DNA from: Paracoccaceae bacterium
GTDB taxonomy: Bacteria; Pseudomonadota; Alphaproteobacteria; Rhodobacterales; Rhodobacteraceae
DNA length: 8,865 bases
Assembly (NCBI GenBank): GCA_007131945.1
Contig: SLPP01000030.1
Span: 1 to 8,865, forward strand
Direction of reading: 5' to 3'
The position numbers were made by a program, and so were the translations under genes. The notes under the pieces are model-generated. The model worked only from the letters and a program-made list of their open reading frames with translations. It searched no databases and had not been told where the DNA came from. Within the stretch, counting starts at the first letter, position 1. Each line of letters opens with the position of its first letter. Below are positions 1 through 6,297 of the stretch, one piece after another.

Positions 1-130
1 CGTTCACCGCGGAATGTGGATCGTGCGCACAACTAGCAGAGGTGCATGCCGCGGGCGGACTGAAGATACGCCCGTCGAAGACCACACGGACCGTTCTCGG
101 CCGCTTTACAGACCGTTCAGGCGGGTGGCC
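1..130. other. Window edge, no gene recognised
   Basis: This stretch lies downstream of the first Lrp/AsnC gene. The plus-strand frames are either stopped early (frame 1 at 34-36) or give unrecognisable protein. The tail of a plus-strand gene from outside the window could end here, but I cannot support one. The octamer GACCGTTC occurs twice (89-96 and 111-118), exactly 22 bases apart. Confidence 0.4.
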
Positions 131-625
131 TCACCTGCCGATCCGGGCGGTCAGTGCGGCGAGGTTCGGCGGCTCGGACTTGACCTCGCGCGTCACGATG
201 TAGGTCATGTAGCGCTCGATCCCCAACTCCGCCGCCAGCAGGGACTCCATCAGGCTCTGAAACGCCGCCAGGCTGGGGCACAGCACGGTCATAACGTAGT
301 CCATGCCGCCCCCTGTCGCGACGCAACCGGTGATCTCGTCGATGTTGCGGATGCAGGCCTCGAACCGGTCGAAATCCGGTTTTCGGTGGTGCGCCAACGA
401 AACCGTCACCACAACCTGGGTAAACTCCGCGATCCGGTCGAGCGCGATATCGGCGTGATAGCCGCGGATGAAACCGGCCGCCTTAAGCCGGGTCAATCGC
501 TCCCAACAGGGTGTCGGGGACAGGTTCACGATCTCGGCGAGCCTGGTCTTGCTCAACTGGCCGTGCTTCTGAACCGCGCTGAGGATGCGGATATCGGTTG
601 CGTCGAGCCCGTGCTTTTCCCTCAT
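131..625 (-). CDS. Lrp/AsnC-family regulator, ectoine-operon (DoeX/AsnC) type
   Basis: This is a 164-residue transcription regulator of the Lrp/AsnC family, the usual family length. Residues about 7-56 form the winged helix-turn-helix DNA-binding domain, with the recognition helix around LSPTPCWERLTRL. A linker follows (RGYHADIALDRI), then the RAM ligand-binding and oligomerisation domain (about 66-150), including the turn GGGMDYVMTV. The ATG at 625 is preceded by GAGG about seven bases upstream, which supports this start. The SPTPCWERL helix, the RGYHADIALDRI segment and the ATGGG.DYVM turn are, from memory, typical of AsnC/DoeX regulators found with ectoine and hydroxyectoine uptake and breakdown genes. 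No such genes are visible here, so the specific role is inference. It may act on an operon just beyond the left edge. A 7-bp inverted repeat lies 71 bases upstream of the start. Family assignment is firm; effector and targets are not. Confidence 0.9.
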   Translation of the reverse strand: MREKHGLDATDIRILSAVQKHGQLSKTRLAEIVNLSPTPCWERLTRLKAAGFIRGYHADIALDRIAEFTQVVVTVSLAHHRKPDFDRFEACIRNIDEITGCVATGGGMDYVMTVLCPSLAAFQSLMESLLAAELGIERYMTYIVTREVKSEPPNLAALTARIGR

Positions 626-695
626 CCGTGACCCTCGTCGATTCCTGCCGGGGCATGCGCCAGCCTATGACGGGTCGCAACGTGAAACCAGCCGA

Positions 696-714
696 GATGC
701 GCTTCATGCGCATC
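696..714. promoter_or_regulatory. Inverted repeat upstream of the first Lrp gene, possible operator
   Basis: GATGCGC and GCGCATC form a perfect 7-bp inverted repeat around TTCAT, 71 bases upstream of the ATG at 625. Lrp/AsnC regulators commonly autoregulate from imperfect palindromes of this size, so an operator is plausible. A chance repeat in GC-rich DNA cannot be excluded. Confidence 0.3.
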
Positions 715-1057
715 GACGCGTCGCCACCCGTCGATCGGCATGCCACTGCAGCTAGAAGCGACCTCGCGCCCGCAGCGAAAGGCTGGAATGCTCGCAATCG
801 CTGACATCGGGCCGCGTGTCGCGGATGGCGAAACGTTCGGTCGCGCATGTGGCAGGATGGGCATGATGCTGCTTCTGGTGACGAGCGATCGATCGCGCCG
901 AAGCCTGAGTCCGGCGGGGCAGGGCGGGCACGTGGTCATCCCTGACATTCCTGCGCAGGCTGCCGGGTTCACGTTCTCGATGAAGCCGCCGAAACCCGGC
1001 TGGCGGCGGCAAGGGGACGCGGTCTGATCTGGCGCCCGTGTTCTGCGCAGGGGCCGA

Positions 1058-1087
1058 CGCGGATCCTTGGCGAAATCGGGATCCGCG
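1058..1087 (-). terminator. Hairpin downstream of aldR-like gene, possible terminator
   Basis: CGCGGATCC and GGATCCGCG form a perfect 9-bp stem with a 12-base loop, about 50 bases past the stop of the regulator at 1137. No T-run follows in either direction, so it is not a classical intrinsic terminator. It may act as an mRNA 3' end or with Rho. Confidence 0.4.
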
Positions 1088-1136
1088 CGTGTATTTGACA
1101 CCGGAAGGGGTCATGTCCGCACCCACCGCCGCGCCG

Positions 1137-1598
1137 TCAGGACACCTCCAGCGCCGTTGTCTTGAGCACCGTGCGCAACGAGAAGGAGGATTGCATCTGC
1201 GCGACCCCCGGCAGGCGGGCGAGGAACTGACGGTGGATACGGGCGAAGTCCTCGGTGTCCTCGACGGCGATCTTCAGGAGGTAATCGGCCTCGCCGGCCA
1301 TCAGGTGGCATTCCAGCACGTCCGGGATGCGCACGACCGATCGTTCGAAGGCGTCGAGAACTTCGTCGCTCTGGCTCGAAAGCCGGATCTCGACGAAGAC
1401 GACGGTCGGCTTGCCGATCTTGCGCGGATCGAGAAGCGCGACATACTCGCGGATGTAGCCCTCGGATTCGAGGCGGCTCACGCGTCGGTGGCAGGCCGAG
1501 GGAGAGAGCGCGATGCGTTCGGCGAGTTCGGCGTTCGAGATGCGCCCCTCGCGCTGGAGGACATGCAGGATGCGTCGGTCCGTCGGGTCTAGCCGCAT
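1137..1598 (-). CDS. aldR: Lrp/AsnC-family regulator of alanine dehydrogenase (AldR-like)
   Basis: This 153-residue Lrp/AsnC regulator has an N-terminal helix-turn-helix (about residues 3-50, recognition helix around [13 protein letters not shown]) and a C-terminal RAM domain (about 65-145) with the turn [10 protein letters not shown]. The tail [12 protein letters not shown] is typical of the leucine/alanine-sensing branch. It is divergent from ald, 132 bases away. In mycobacteria and rhizobia the equivalent neighbour, AldR, activates ald when alanine is present, so I infer the same job. The ATG at 1598 gives the usual family length, with the conserved [10 protein letters not shown] opening directly after the start. 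A TTG at 1652 would add 18 residues but has no ribosome site. Neither start has a strong Shine-Dalgarno; AGAA lies about 12-15 bases before the ATG. The family is certain and the ald link is strong by position. Confidence 0.9.
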   Translation of the reverse strand: MRLDPTDRRILHVLQREGRISNAELAERIALSPSACHRRVSRLESEGYIREYVALLDPRKIGKPTVVFVEIRLSSQSDEVLDAFERSVVRIPDVLECHLMAGEADYLLKIAVEDTEDFARIHRQFLARLPGVAQMQSSFSLRTVLKTTALEVS

Positions 1599-1644
1599 CG
1601 CAGCGCAAGTTTCTTCGGCAAGAGGGATCCCCGTTCGATGCTTC

Positions 1645-1663
1645 TTGTGCAATCATCGCAGAA
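1645..1663. promoter_or_regulatory. Imperfect palindrome in the aldR-ald intergenic region
   Basis: TTGTGC and GCAGAA, separated by seven bases, form a near-perfect dyad (five of six positions pair) between the divergent regulator and ald. Its size and A/T flanks fit a binding site for an Lrp-type dimer, and it lies 68 bases before the ald ATG. I could not assign convincing -35 and -10 boxes for ald. Confidence 0.3.
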
Positions 1664-1730
1664 TGACGCCGAGTTTCCAAGCACCCGCACCGCATTATCG
1701 GCGATTGATGCCGCAAAGGAGGAGGAACCC

Positions 1731-2849
1731 ATGCTCATTGGATGCCCGAAGGAGATCAAGCCGCAGGAATTCCGCGTCGGGATGACACCTGCCGCGGTGC
1801 TGGAGGCCACGCGCGTCGGCCACGAGGTGATCGTCGAGACCCAGGCGGGCGCCGGTGCCGGCTTTGCCGACGACGCCTACACCGCCGTCGGCGCCGAGAT
1901 CGTCGAGACCGCCGAGGAGGTCTTCGAGCGCGCCGAGATGATCGTCAAGGTCAAGGAGCCGCAGGCGGTCGAGCGCAAGCGGCTGCGCGAGGGTCAGGTG
2001 CTGTTCACCTACCTGCACCTGGCGCCCGACCCCGAGCAGACGAAGGATCTGCTCGCCTCGGGTTGCACGGCGATCGCCTACGAGACGGTGACCGACCGCT
2101 CGGGCGGGCTGCCCCTCTTGGCGCCGATGTCCGAGGTGGCGGGACGACTGGCGCCGCAGATGGGCGCCTGGACGCTGCAGAAGGCCAATGGCGGGCGCGG
2201 CGTGCTGATGGGCGGCGTGCCGGGCGTGGCGCCGGCCAAGGTGGTCGTGATCGGCGGCGGCGTCGTCGGCACGCATGCGGCGCGCATCGCCGCCGGGATG
2301 GGCGCCGATGTCACCGTGCTCGACCGCTCGCTGCCGCGGCTGCGCTATCTCGACGACGTCTTCGGCCGGCAGTTCAAGAACGGCTTCGCCAGCGCCGAGA
2401 AGACCGCCCGCCACGTCGCCGAGGCCGACATGGTGATCGGCGCGGTGCTGATCCCCGGCGCCGCCGCGCCGAAACTGGTCACCCGCGCGCAGCTTTCCGA
2501 GATGAAGCCGGGCGCGGCTGTCGTCGATGTCGCCATCGACCAGGGCGGCTGTTTCGAGACCTCGCGGCCGACGACCCACCAGGACCCGATCTACGAGGTC
2601 GACGGGATCATGCATTACTGCGTCGCCAACATGCCCGGCGCGGTCGCCCGCACCTCGACCCAGGCCCTGGGCAACGCGACTCTGCCTTTCCTGATGGCGC
2701 TGGCGAACAAGGGCTGGCGGCTCGCCTGTTCCGAGGACGAGCACCTGCTCAACGGGCTCAACGTCCATGCCGGCAAGCTGACCTACGACGCCGTCGGCAA
2801 GGCGCTGAAGCTGCCCGCAGTGAACCCGCGCGAGGCGCTTCGCCTCTAG
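1731..2849 (+). CDS. ald: Alanine dehydrogenase (NAD-dependent)
   Basis: Ald interconverts L-alanine and pyruvate plus ammonia with NAD+/NADH in the cytoplasm, letting cells use alanine as carbon and nitrogen or assimilate ammonia. The 372-residue length matches the family. Arg15, Lys75, His96 and Asp270 occupy the positions of the substrate-binding and catalytic residues known from the mycobacterial enzyme. The Rossmann dinucleotide loop is GGGVVG at 175-180, and Asp198 after the second strand indicates NAD rather than NADP. Motifs GCPKEIK at the start and [10 protein letters not shown] at 301-310 are classic for the family. The ATG at 1731 is preceded by a very strong ribosome site (AAAGGAGGAGG, 1715-1725). 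The frame is also open upstream, but earlier starts lack a ribosome site and would add residues before the conserved N-terminus. The divergent Lrp-family gene is the likely regulator. A shared hairpin follows 15 bases after the stop. Confidence 0.98.
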   Translation: MLIGCPKEIKPQEFRVGMTPAAVLEATRVGHEVIVETQAGAGAGFADDAYTAVGAEIVETAEEVFERAEMIVKVKEPQAVERKRLREGQVLFTYLHLAPDPEQTKDLLASGCTAIAYETVTDRSGGLPLLAPMSEVAGRLAPQMGAWTLQKANGGRGVLMGGVPGVAPAKVVVIGGGVVGTHAARIAAGMGADVTVLDRSLPRLRYLDDVFGRQFKNGFASAEKTARHVAEADMVIGAVLIPGAAAPKLVTRAQLSEMKPGAAVVDVAIDQGGCFETSRPTTHQDPIYEVDGIMHYCVANMPGAVARTSTQALGNATLPFLMALANKGWRLACSEDEHLLNGLNVHAGKLTYDAVGKALKLPAVNPREALRL

Positions 2850-2864
2850 CCCCCGCGCACCCCG

Positions 2865-2888
2865 GCGGCGCGGCGGGCGCCGCGCCGC
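2865..2888. terminator. Shared hairpin between convergent ald and lrp
   Basis: GCGGCGCGGC and GCCGCGCCGC form a perfect 10-bp all-GC stem with the 4-base loop GGGC. It lies 15 bases after the ald stop and touches the stop of the opposing regulator. No T-run follows on either strand, so termination may be Rho-aided, or the hairpin may protect both mRNA ends. Its position between convergent genes supports a two-way role. Confidence 0.6.
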
Positions 2889-3389
2889 TCAGGCGTCCTG
2901 ACGGTAGCGCGCCTCCAGCACGTCGAAGGGCACGCCGGGCTCGTCCTTGGCGCAGCGGATCACCAGCGAGGTCTTGACCGAGGCGACGTTGTCGGCGGCG
3001 AGGAGCTCCTCGGTCAGAAAACGCTGGAAGGTCGAGAGATCCGGCGCCGTGCATTTCAGGATGAAGTCGATCTCGCCGTTGAGCATGTGGCATTCGCGGA
3101 CCAGCGACCAGGCGCGGCAGCGGTCCTCGAAGGCGTTCAGATCGGCCTCGTTCTGCCGGTGCAGGCGGACCATGGCGAAGACCTGAACCTCGAAGCCCAG
3201 TTCACGCGCATCGACGCGGGCGTGGTAGCCGCGGATATAGCCCGCCTCCTCCAGCGTGCGCACCCGGCGCAGGCAGGGTGGCGCCGAAATCCCGACCCGG
3301 CGGGCGAGTTCGACATTGGTCATGCGGCCATCGGCCTGCAGTTCGGCCAGAATCATCCGGTCGATCGGATCGAGCTTGGCGCCGGGCAT
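2889..3389 (-). CDS. Lrp/AsnC-family regulator next to DUF4395-trxB
   Basis: This is a 166-residue Lrp/AsnC regulator. The helix-turn-helix spans about residues 6-53 (LDPIDRMILAELQADGR, recognition helix SAPPCLRRVRTLEEAG). The RAM domain spans about 66-147, with the effector-site turn NGEIDFILKC at 104-113, where Phe replaces the more usual Tyr. The C-terminal tail is about 15 residues longer than in the aldR-like protein. The ATG at 3389 has an excellent ribosome site, GGGAGG, roughly ten bases upstream. It is divergent from the DUF4395-trxB pair. From memory, Lrp genes beside trxB are common in Rhodobacterales, suggesting a stable pairing. Whether it controls trxB, itself or amino-acid genes elsewhere is not shown. 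It shares few specific RAM residues with the other two regulators here, so it is unlikely to be a recent duplicate. Confidence 0.93.
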   Translation of the reverse strand: MPGAKLDPIDRMILAELQADGRMTNVELARRVGISAPPCLRRVRTLEEAGYIRGYHARVDARELGFEVQVFAMVRLHRQNEADLNAFEDRCRAWSLVRECHMLNGEIDFILKCTAPDLSTFQRFLTEELLAADNVASVKTSLVIRCAKDEPGVPFDVLEARYRQDA

Positions 3390-3454
3390 GCGGCGGAACC
3401 TCCCTTCGGCATTTTCCTGTTCTTACGCGCTATGCCCGGGTTGCGCAAGATTGT

Positions 3455-3470
3455 TTCCCCCAAGGGAAAT
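3455..3470. promoter_or_regulatory. Inverted repeat upstream of lrp, possible Lrp operator
   Basis: TTTCCC and GGGAAA form a perfect 6-bp dyad around CCAA, in an A/T-rich patch 66 bases upstream of the regulator start. Reading on the minus strand, TTGCGC, 17 bases, TAAGAA could be its promoter, which would put the dyad just upstream of the -35 box. This position fits autoregulation by an Lrp-type protein, but the site is unproven. Confidence 0.35.
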
Positions 3471-3524
3471 ATTCTTTCCAGAGCGCTGTCCTTCCGGAGG
3501 CTGCCGGACCGTGCGACCCCGGGC

Positions 3525-3552
3525 TTGACACGGCGAGTCGCATAAATATATT
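3525..3552 (+). promoter_or_regulatory. Sigma-70-type promoter of DUF4395-trxB
   Basis: A perfect -35 hexamer TTGACA (3525-3530) is followed after 16 bases by TATATT (3547-3552), five of six matches to the -10 consensus. Such a close match is uncommon in GC-rich alphaproteobacterial DNA. Transcription would start near 3559, leaving a leader of about 40 bases before the ATG at 3602. The -10 lies within the inverted repeat at 3546-3567. Confidence 0.7.
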
Positions 3553-3567
3553 CGCTTTCGAATATAT
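3546..3567. promoter_or_regulatory. Perfect inverted repeat over the -10 box, probable repressor operator
   Basis: ATATATTCG and CGAATATAT form a perfect 9-bp inverted repeat around CTTT, covering the -10 element and predicted start of transcription. A repressor bound here would block the promoter. The ATTC...GAAT half-sites recall operators of ArsR-family sulfide/persulfide sensors such as SqrR and BigR. However, the spacing here is six bases, while the SqrR consensus I recall has eight. No ArsR gene is in the window, so the regulator is unknown. The adjacent Lrp is another candidate. Confidence 0.65.
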
Positions 3568-3601
3568 GGTTTGGTTGCCAGCACAGTTGAAGGAGGACCA
3601 G

Positions 3602-4264
3602 ATGGCGCGCATCTTCGAGTTCGGCGAAAGAATGGAGGCCTATCCGGTGCCGGTGTTGAACGAACGCGAGGCCCGCGCGGGTGCGGGGATCCTGTTTTTC
3701 GCCGCCTTCGTGGCCTTCTTCCAGGCCTTCCAGATGGGTGATTTCACCCTGATGCGCCTTGTCGTTCTGGTCTTCTTAATCGATTTCGCGATCCGCGTGC
3801 TGGTCAATCCGCGCTTCGCTCCCTCGCTCGTCCTCGGCCGGCTGATCGTCGCCCGGCAGGAGCCCGAATATGTCGGCGCGCCGCAGAAGCGCTTCGCCTG
3901 GGCGCTCGGTCTGGCGATGGCGCTGGTGGCGATGGTAATGGTCTACGGGCTGAACATGGCCGGACCGCTCTTGCTGGCGATCTGTGTCACCTGCATCCTG
4001 CTGATGTTCTTCGAGACCGCCTTCGGCATCTGCATCGGCTGCAAGCTCTACAACCTGATCTCGCGCGAGAAGGCGCAGCTCTGTCCCGGCGGCGTCTGCG
4101 GGCTCCAGATGCGCGCGCCCATCACGCGGGTGGGCCCGGTGCAGCTCGCAGTCGTGGCCGGCGTCGCGCTCGTCGTCGCGCTTGCCGCGCCGGTGATCGC
4201 CGGGCTCGACCAGCCCGAACGTCCCGCGGCGATGGCCGCCTGGCTCGGTGCCGCCGCCGACTGA
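3602..4264 (+). CDS. DUF4395 integral membrane protein with three cysteine pairs
   Basis: This 220-residue inner-membrane protein matches the DUF4395 family as I recall it. Hydrophobic segments lie at about 24-43, 50-67, 97-117, 121-140 and 177-200. The family-like signatures IDFAIRVLVNPRFAPSL (60-76), APQKRFAW (93-100) and ETAFGICIGCKLYNLI (138-153) are all present. Six cysteines form three pairs: C128/C131 (CVTC), C144/C147 (CIGC) and C161/C166 (CPGGVC). The last four flank the end of the fourth helix, and look suited to thiol-disulfide chemistry, metal binding or carrying sulfur. The biochemical function of the family is not established to my knowledge. A strong ribosome site, AAGGAGG (3590-3596), fixes the ATG at 3602; the open frame upstream is non-coding. 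It has its own promoter and operator and precedes trxB by 115 bases on the same strand, which suggests, but does not prove, a functional tie to thioredoxin reduction. Confidence 0.88.
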   Translation: MARIFEFGERMEAYPVPVLNEREARAGAGILFFAAFVAFFQAFQMGDFTLMRLVVLVFLIDFAIRVLVNPRFAPSLVLGRLIVARQEPEYVGAPQKRFAWALGLAMALVAMVMVYGLNMAGPLLLAICVTCILLMFFETAFGICIGCKLYNLISREKAQLCPGGVCGLQMRAPITRVGPVQLAVVAGVALVVALAAPVIAGLDQPERPAAMAAWLGAAAD

Positions 4265-4288
4265 TCCCCTCCCGTCCCGCCCTCGGAC

Positions 4289-4313
4289 CCGGCGCCGCGC
4301 GACGTGGCGCCGG
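4289..4313 (+). terminator. Intercistronic hairpin between DUF4395 gene and trxB
   Basis: CCGGCGCC and GGCGCCGG form a perfect 8-bp stem with a 9-base loop, 25 bases after the DUF4395 stop and 67 bases before the trxB ATG. No T-run follows. It could partially terminate or stabilise the upstream message, so that the membrane protein and TrxB are made in different amounts. Confidence 0.4.
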
Positions 4314-4364
4314 ACCGGCGGGCTTGCAATCCGAGGCTCACGCGCTAAAGCCGGAGCCGGATGA

Positions 4365-5343
<979 letters not shown>

Positions 5344-5345
<2 letters not shown>

Positions 5346-5369
5346 CCGGCTTCCGCCGGGTCGCCTTTT
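5344..5369 (+). terminator. Intrinsic terminator of trxB
   Basis: GACCGGC (5344-5350) pairs with GCCGGGTC (5355-5362, one bulged G) around the loop TTCC. CGCC and TTTT (5366-5369) follow closely. The stem begins within the TGA stop codon, so trxB ends right at its terminator. This is the only hairpin in the window with a proper T-run. Confidence 0.75.
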
Positions 5370-5449
5370 CCGACGAGGGAGACGGGGCTCCGGGTGCCGC
5401 GCTGCGCGCGCGCGCGCAACCCGGCCCTCGCCGCCGGAATCTGTCGCCG

Positions 5450-5479
5450 TTTTGCAGCTTTTCCCGCCCGGGTGCAAAA
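5450..5479. repeat. 7-bp inverted repeat, TTTTGCA-N16-TGCAAAA
   Basis: The two arms match perfectly and are separated by 16 bases of mostly C/G sequence. The A/T-rich arms stand out from the GC-rich surroundings. It might be a protein-binding site or the stem of a small RNA; no adjacent gene starts here, so the purpose is unknown. Confidence 0.35.
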
Positions 5480-5495
5480 ATTCCGACGGGAATCG

Positions 5496-5525
5496 CCGGA
5501 ATGTGAAAAGAATCGACGATTCCGG
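5496..5525. repeat. Nested inverted repeats CCGGAAT/ATTCCGG and GAATCG/CGATTC
   Basis: CCGGAAT (5496-5502) pairs with ATTCCGG (5519-5525) across 16 bases. A second dyad, GAATCG-A-CGATTC (5510-5522), overlaps the right arm, so the two structures exclude each other. Two alternative folds or a compound binding site are possible. No function can be assigned. Confidence 0.35.
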
Positions 5526-5722
5526 CCGCCGGGACTTTCCGAAGTGCCTTGTGGCAGGCCTGGCGCCCGTCCACAGGATATGGTGGCAGCGGCGGCCGGA
5601 TGCGCGTCCCCGGCGTGCCGGACCGCCGATCGGGCCAGGCAGGGGCCGCCGGCGGCGTCCCTTCCGGCGGCTGCGGCGCCGCCGTGCGGGCCATCGCCGC
5701 GGCGCGGTCCCGGCGTCGGGCC

Positions 5723-5748
5723 GACCGGCCCGGACCGGCCCGGACCGG
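5723..5748. repeat. 10-base tandem repeat downstream of the Nudix gene
   Basis: GACCGGCCCG occurs twice in full, followed by a partial third copy (GACCGG). It starts about 20 bases past the Nudix stop on the minus strand. The GGCC-rich unit can fold on itself and may form the 3' end of the Nudix message, but no T-run follows. Confidence 0.5.
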
Positions 5749-5767
5749 GCGCGTCAGGACAGCGCGG

Positions 5768-6226
5768 TCAGCGCACGATCGGTTCGAGAGGGTCGTAGAG
5801 CAGCCGCCCCGGCGGGCCGAAGGCGATATCGGGCAGGCTGTCGGGCTTGAAGCGCAGGCGGCGCAGTTCCGCCTCGCTCACCAGCCGGCGCCGGTTGACG
5901 ATGCCCGCCGGGTCGGTCCAGTCGCCGGGCAGCCTGCCGCCGATCGGCCGGGCATGGAAATAGATGTCGACCTGATGAAAGCCGCCCTCGGGGTCGTGGA
6001 ACTCGTTCACCAGGCAGGGCGCGCCGACCCTGATCGCCAGCCCGGTCTCCTCGTGCACCTCGCGCGCCAGGTTCTCGGGCAGGGACATGCCCGGCTCCAC
6101 CCCGCCGCCCGGCGCGCACCAGAGATCGCTCTCCGCGCCCGGCCAGGCATTGACCACCAGCAGCCGCCCCGCCTGCACGATCACCGCCCGCACCGCCAGC
6201 CGCGGGCGCGGCGCGCCTCTCAGCAT
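5768..6226 (-). CDS. Nudix hydrolase
   Basis: This 152-residue protein belongs to the Nudix family, which hydrolyses nucleoside diphosphates linked to another group; the substrate here is unknown. After a beta strand (VRAVIVQAGRLLVVNAW, 12-28) comes the Nudix box at 40-63, with PGGGVEPG, then REVHEETGL (55-63). The metal-binding core Arg55-Glu56 and Glu59-Glu60 is intact. The first box glutamate (Glu44 of MutT in GxxExGE) is Met47 here, a departure from the consensus that may weaken or tune activity. The ATG at 6226 is chosen because GAGG lies about nine bases upstream and the protein then begins just before the first strand. An earlier in-frame start at 6295 would overlap the promoter region of the divergent hydrolase gene. 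The length fits stand-alone housekeeping or ADP-ribose-type Nudix proteins. Confidence 0.9.
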   Translation of the reverse strand: MLRGAPRPRLAVRAVIVQAGRLLVVNAWPGAESDLWCAPGGGVEPGMSLPENLAREVHEETGLAIRVGAPCLVNEFHDPEGGFHQVDIYFHARPIGGRLPGDWTDPAGIVNRRRLVSEAELRRLRFKPDSLPDIAFGPPGRLLYDPLEPIVR

Positions 6227-6285
6227 TGTGAGTCCTCGCCCCGCGATGACGCGCTGTCGCGCTTTCGCCGCATCGCCGCAGCCCC

Positions 6286-6291
6286 TATATT
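6286..6291 (+). promoter_or_regulatory. -10-like element placed for a leaderless mRNA
   Basis: TATATT ends six bases before the ATG at 6298, so transcription would begin at or next to the A of the start codon. No Shine-Dalgarno is present before this ATG, which agrees with leaderless translation. The matching -35 region (about 6263-6268, TTTCGC) is weak. Confidence 0.45.
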
Positions 6292-6297
6292 CCACCC

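Larger units (their letters stand above)
626..1136. other. 510-base gap without a supported gene
   Basis: This stretch separates two minus-strand Lrp/AsnC genes. Short open frames exist on both strands, but none has a convincing start with ribosome site, a recognisable domain, or the strong third-position GC bias of the neighbouring genes. The stretch contains an inverted repeat upstream of the first regulator (696-714), a palindrome GCGATCGATCGC (885-896) and a 9-bp-stem hairpin (1058-1087). It may hold long regulatory DNA or the decayed remains of a gene; I cannot tell which. Confidence 0.5.
5370..5767. other. Gene-free stretch with several inverted and direct repeats
   Basis: I find no supported gene between trxB and the Nudix gene. 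The open frames here read as low-complexity Arg/Pro/Gly protein without ribosome sites. The stretch contains an alternating GC run (5404-5417), TTTTGCA with TGCAAAA 16 bases apart (5450-5479), CCGGAAT with ATTCCGG (5496-5525), GAATCG-A-CGATTC nested within it (5510-5522), and a 10-base tandem repeat (5723-5748). No regulated gene is apparent nearby, because both flanking genes end here. Confidence 0.5.

Noticed and set aside
14..631. Plus-strand open frame of 205 residues
   Set aside because: It mirrors the Lrp/AsnC gene on the opposite strand, which has a ribosome site and clear domains.
885..896. Palindrome GCGATCGATCGC
   Set aside because: It is a short, simple GATC-based palindrome, common by chance in GC-rich DNA, with no gene context.
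622..1101. Minus-strand open frame of 159 residues in the gap between the two Lrp genes
   Set aside because: There is no ribosome site, no domain and no codon bias, and it overlaps the start of the first Lrp gene. I kept the gap as unexplained instead.
1695..2768. Long minus-strand open frame opposite ald
   Set aside because: It is antisense to a certain gene, with His/Asp/Arg-rich composition typical of reverse-strand shadows in GC-rich DNA.
1742..2977. Long plus-strand open frame (411 residues) rich in Arg, Gly and Ala overlapping ald
   Set aside because: It is the off-frame shadow of ald; the protein is low-complexity, while ald in the other frame keeps every catalytic residue.
3278..3601. 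Upstream extension of the DUF4395 frame
   Set aside because: The extension runs through the promoter and operator and antisense to lrp. The ATG at 3602 has a strong ribosome site and matches the start of the membrane protein.
5404..5417. Alternating GC run, possible Z-DNA
   Set aside because: Only 14 bases in a very GC-rich genome; not enough to claim a function.
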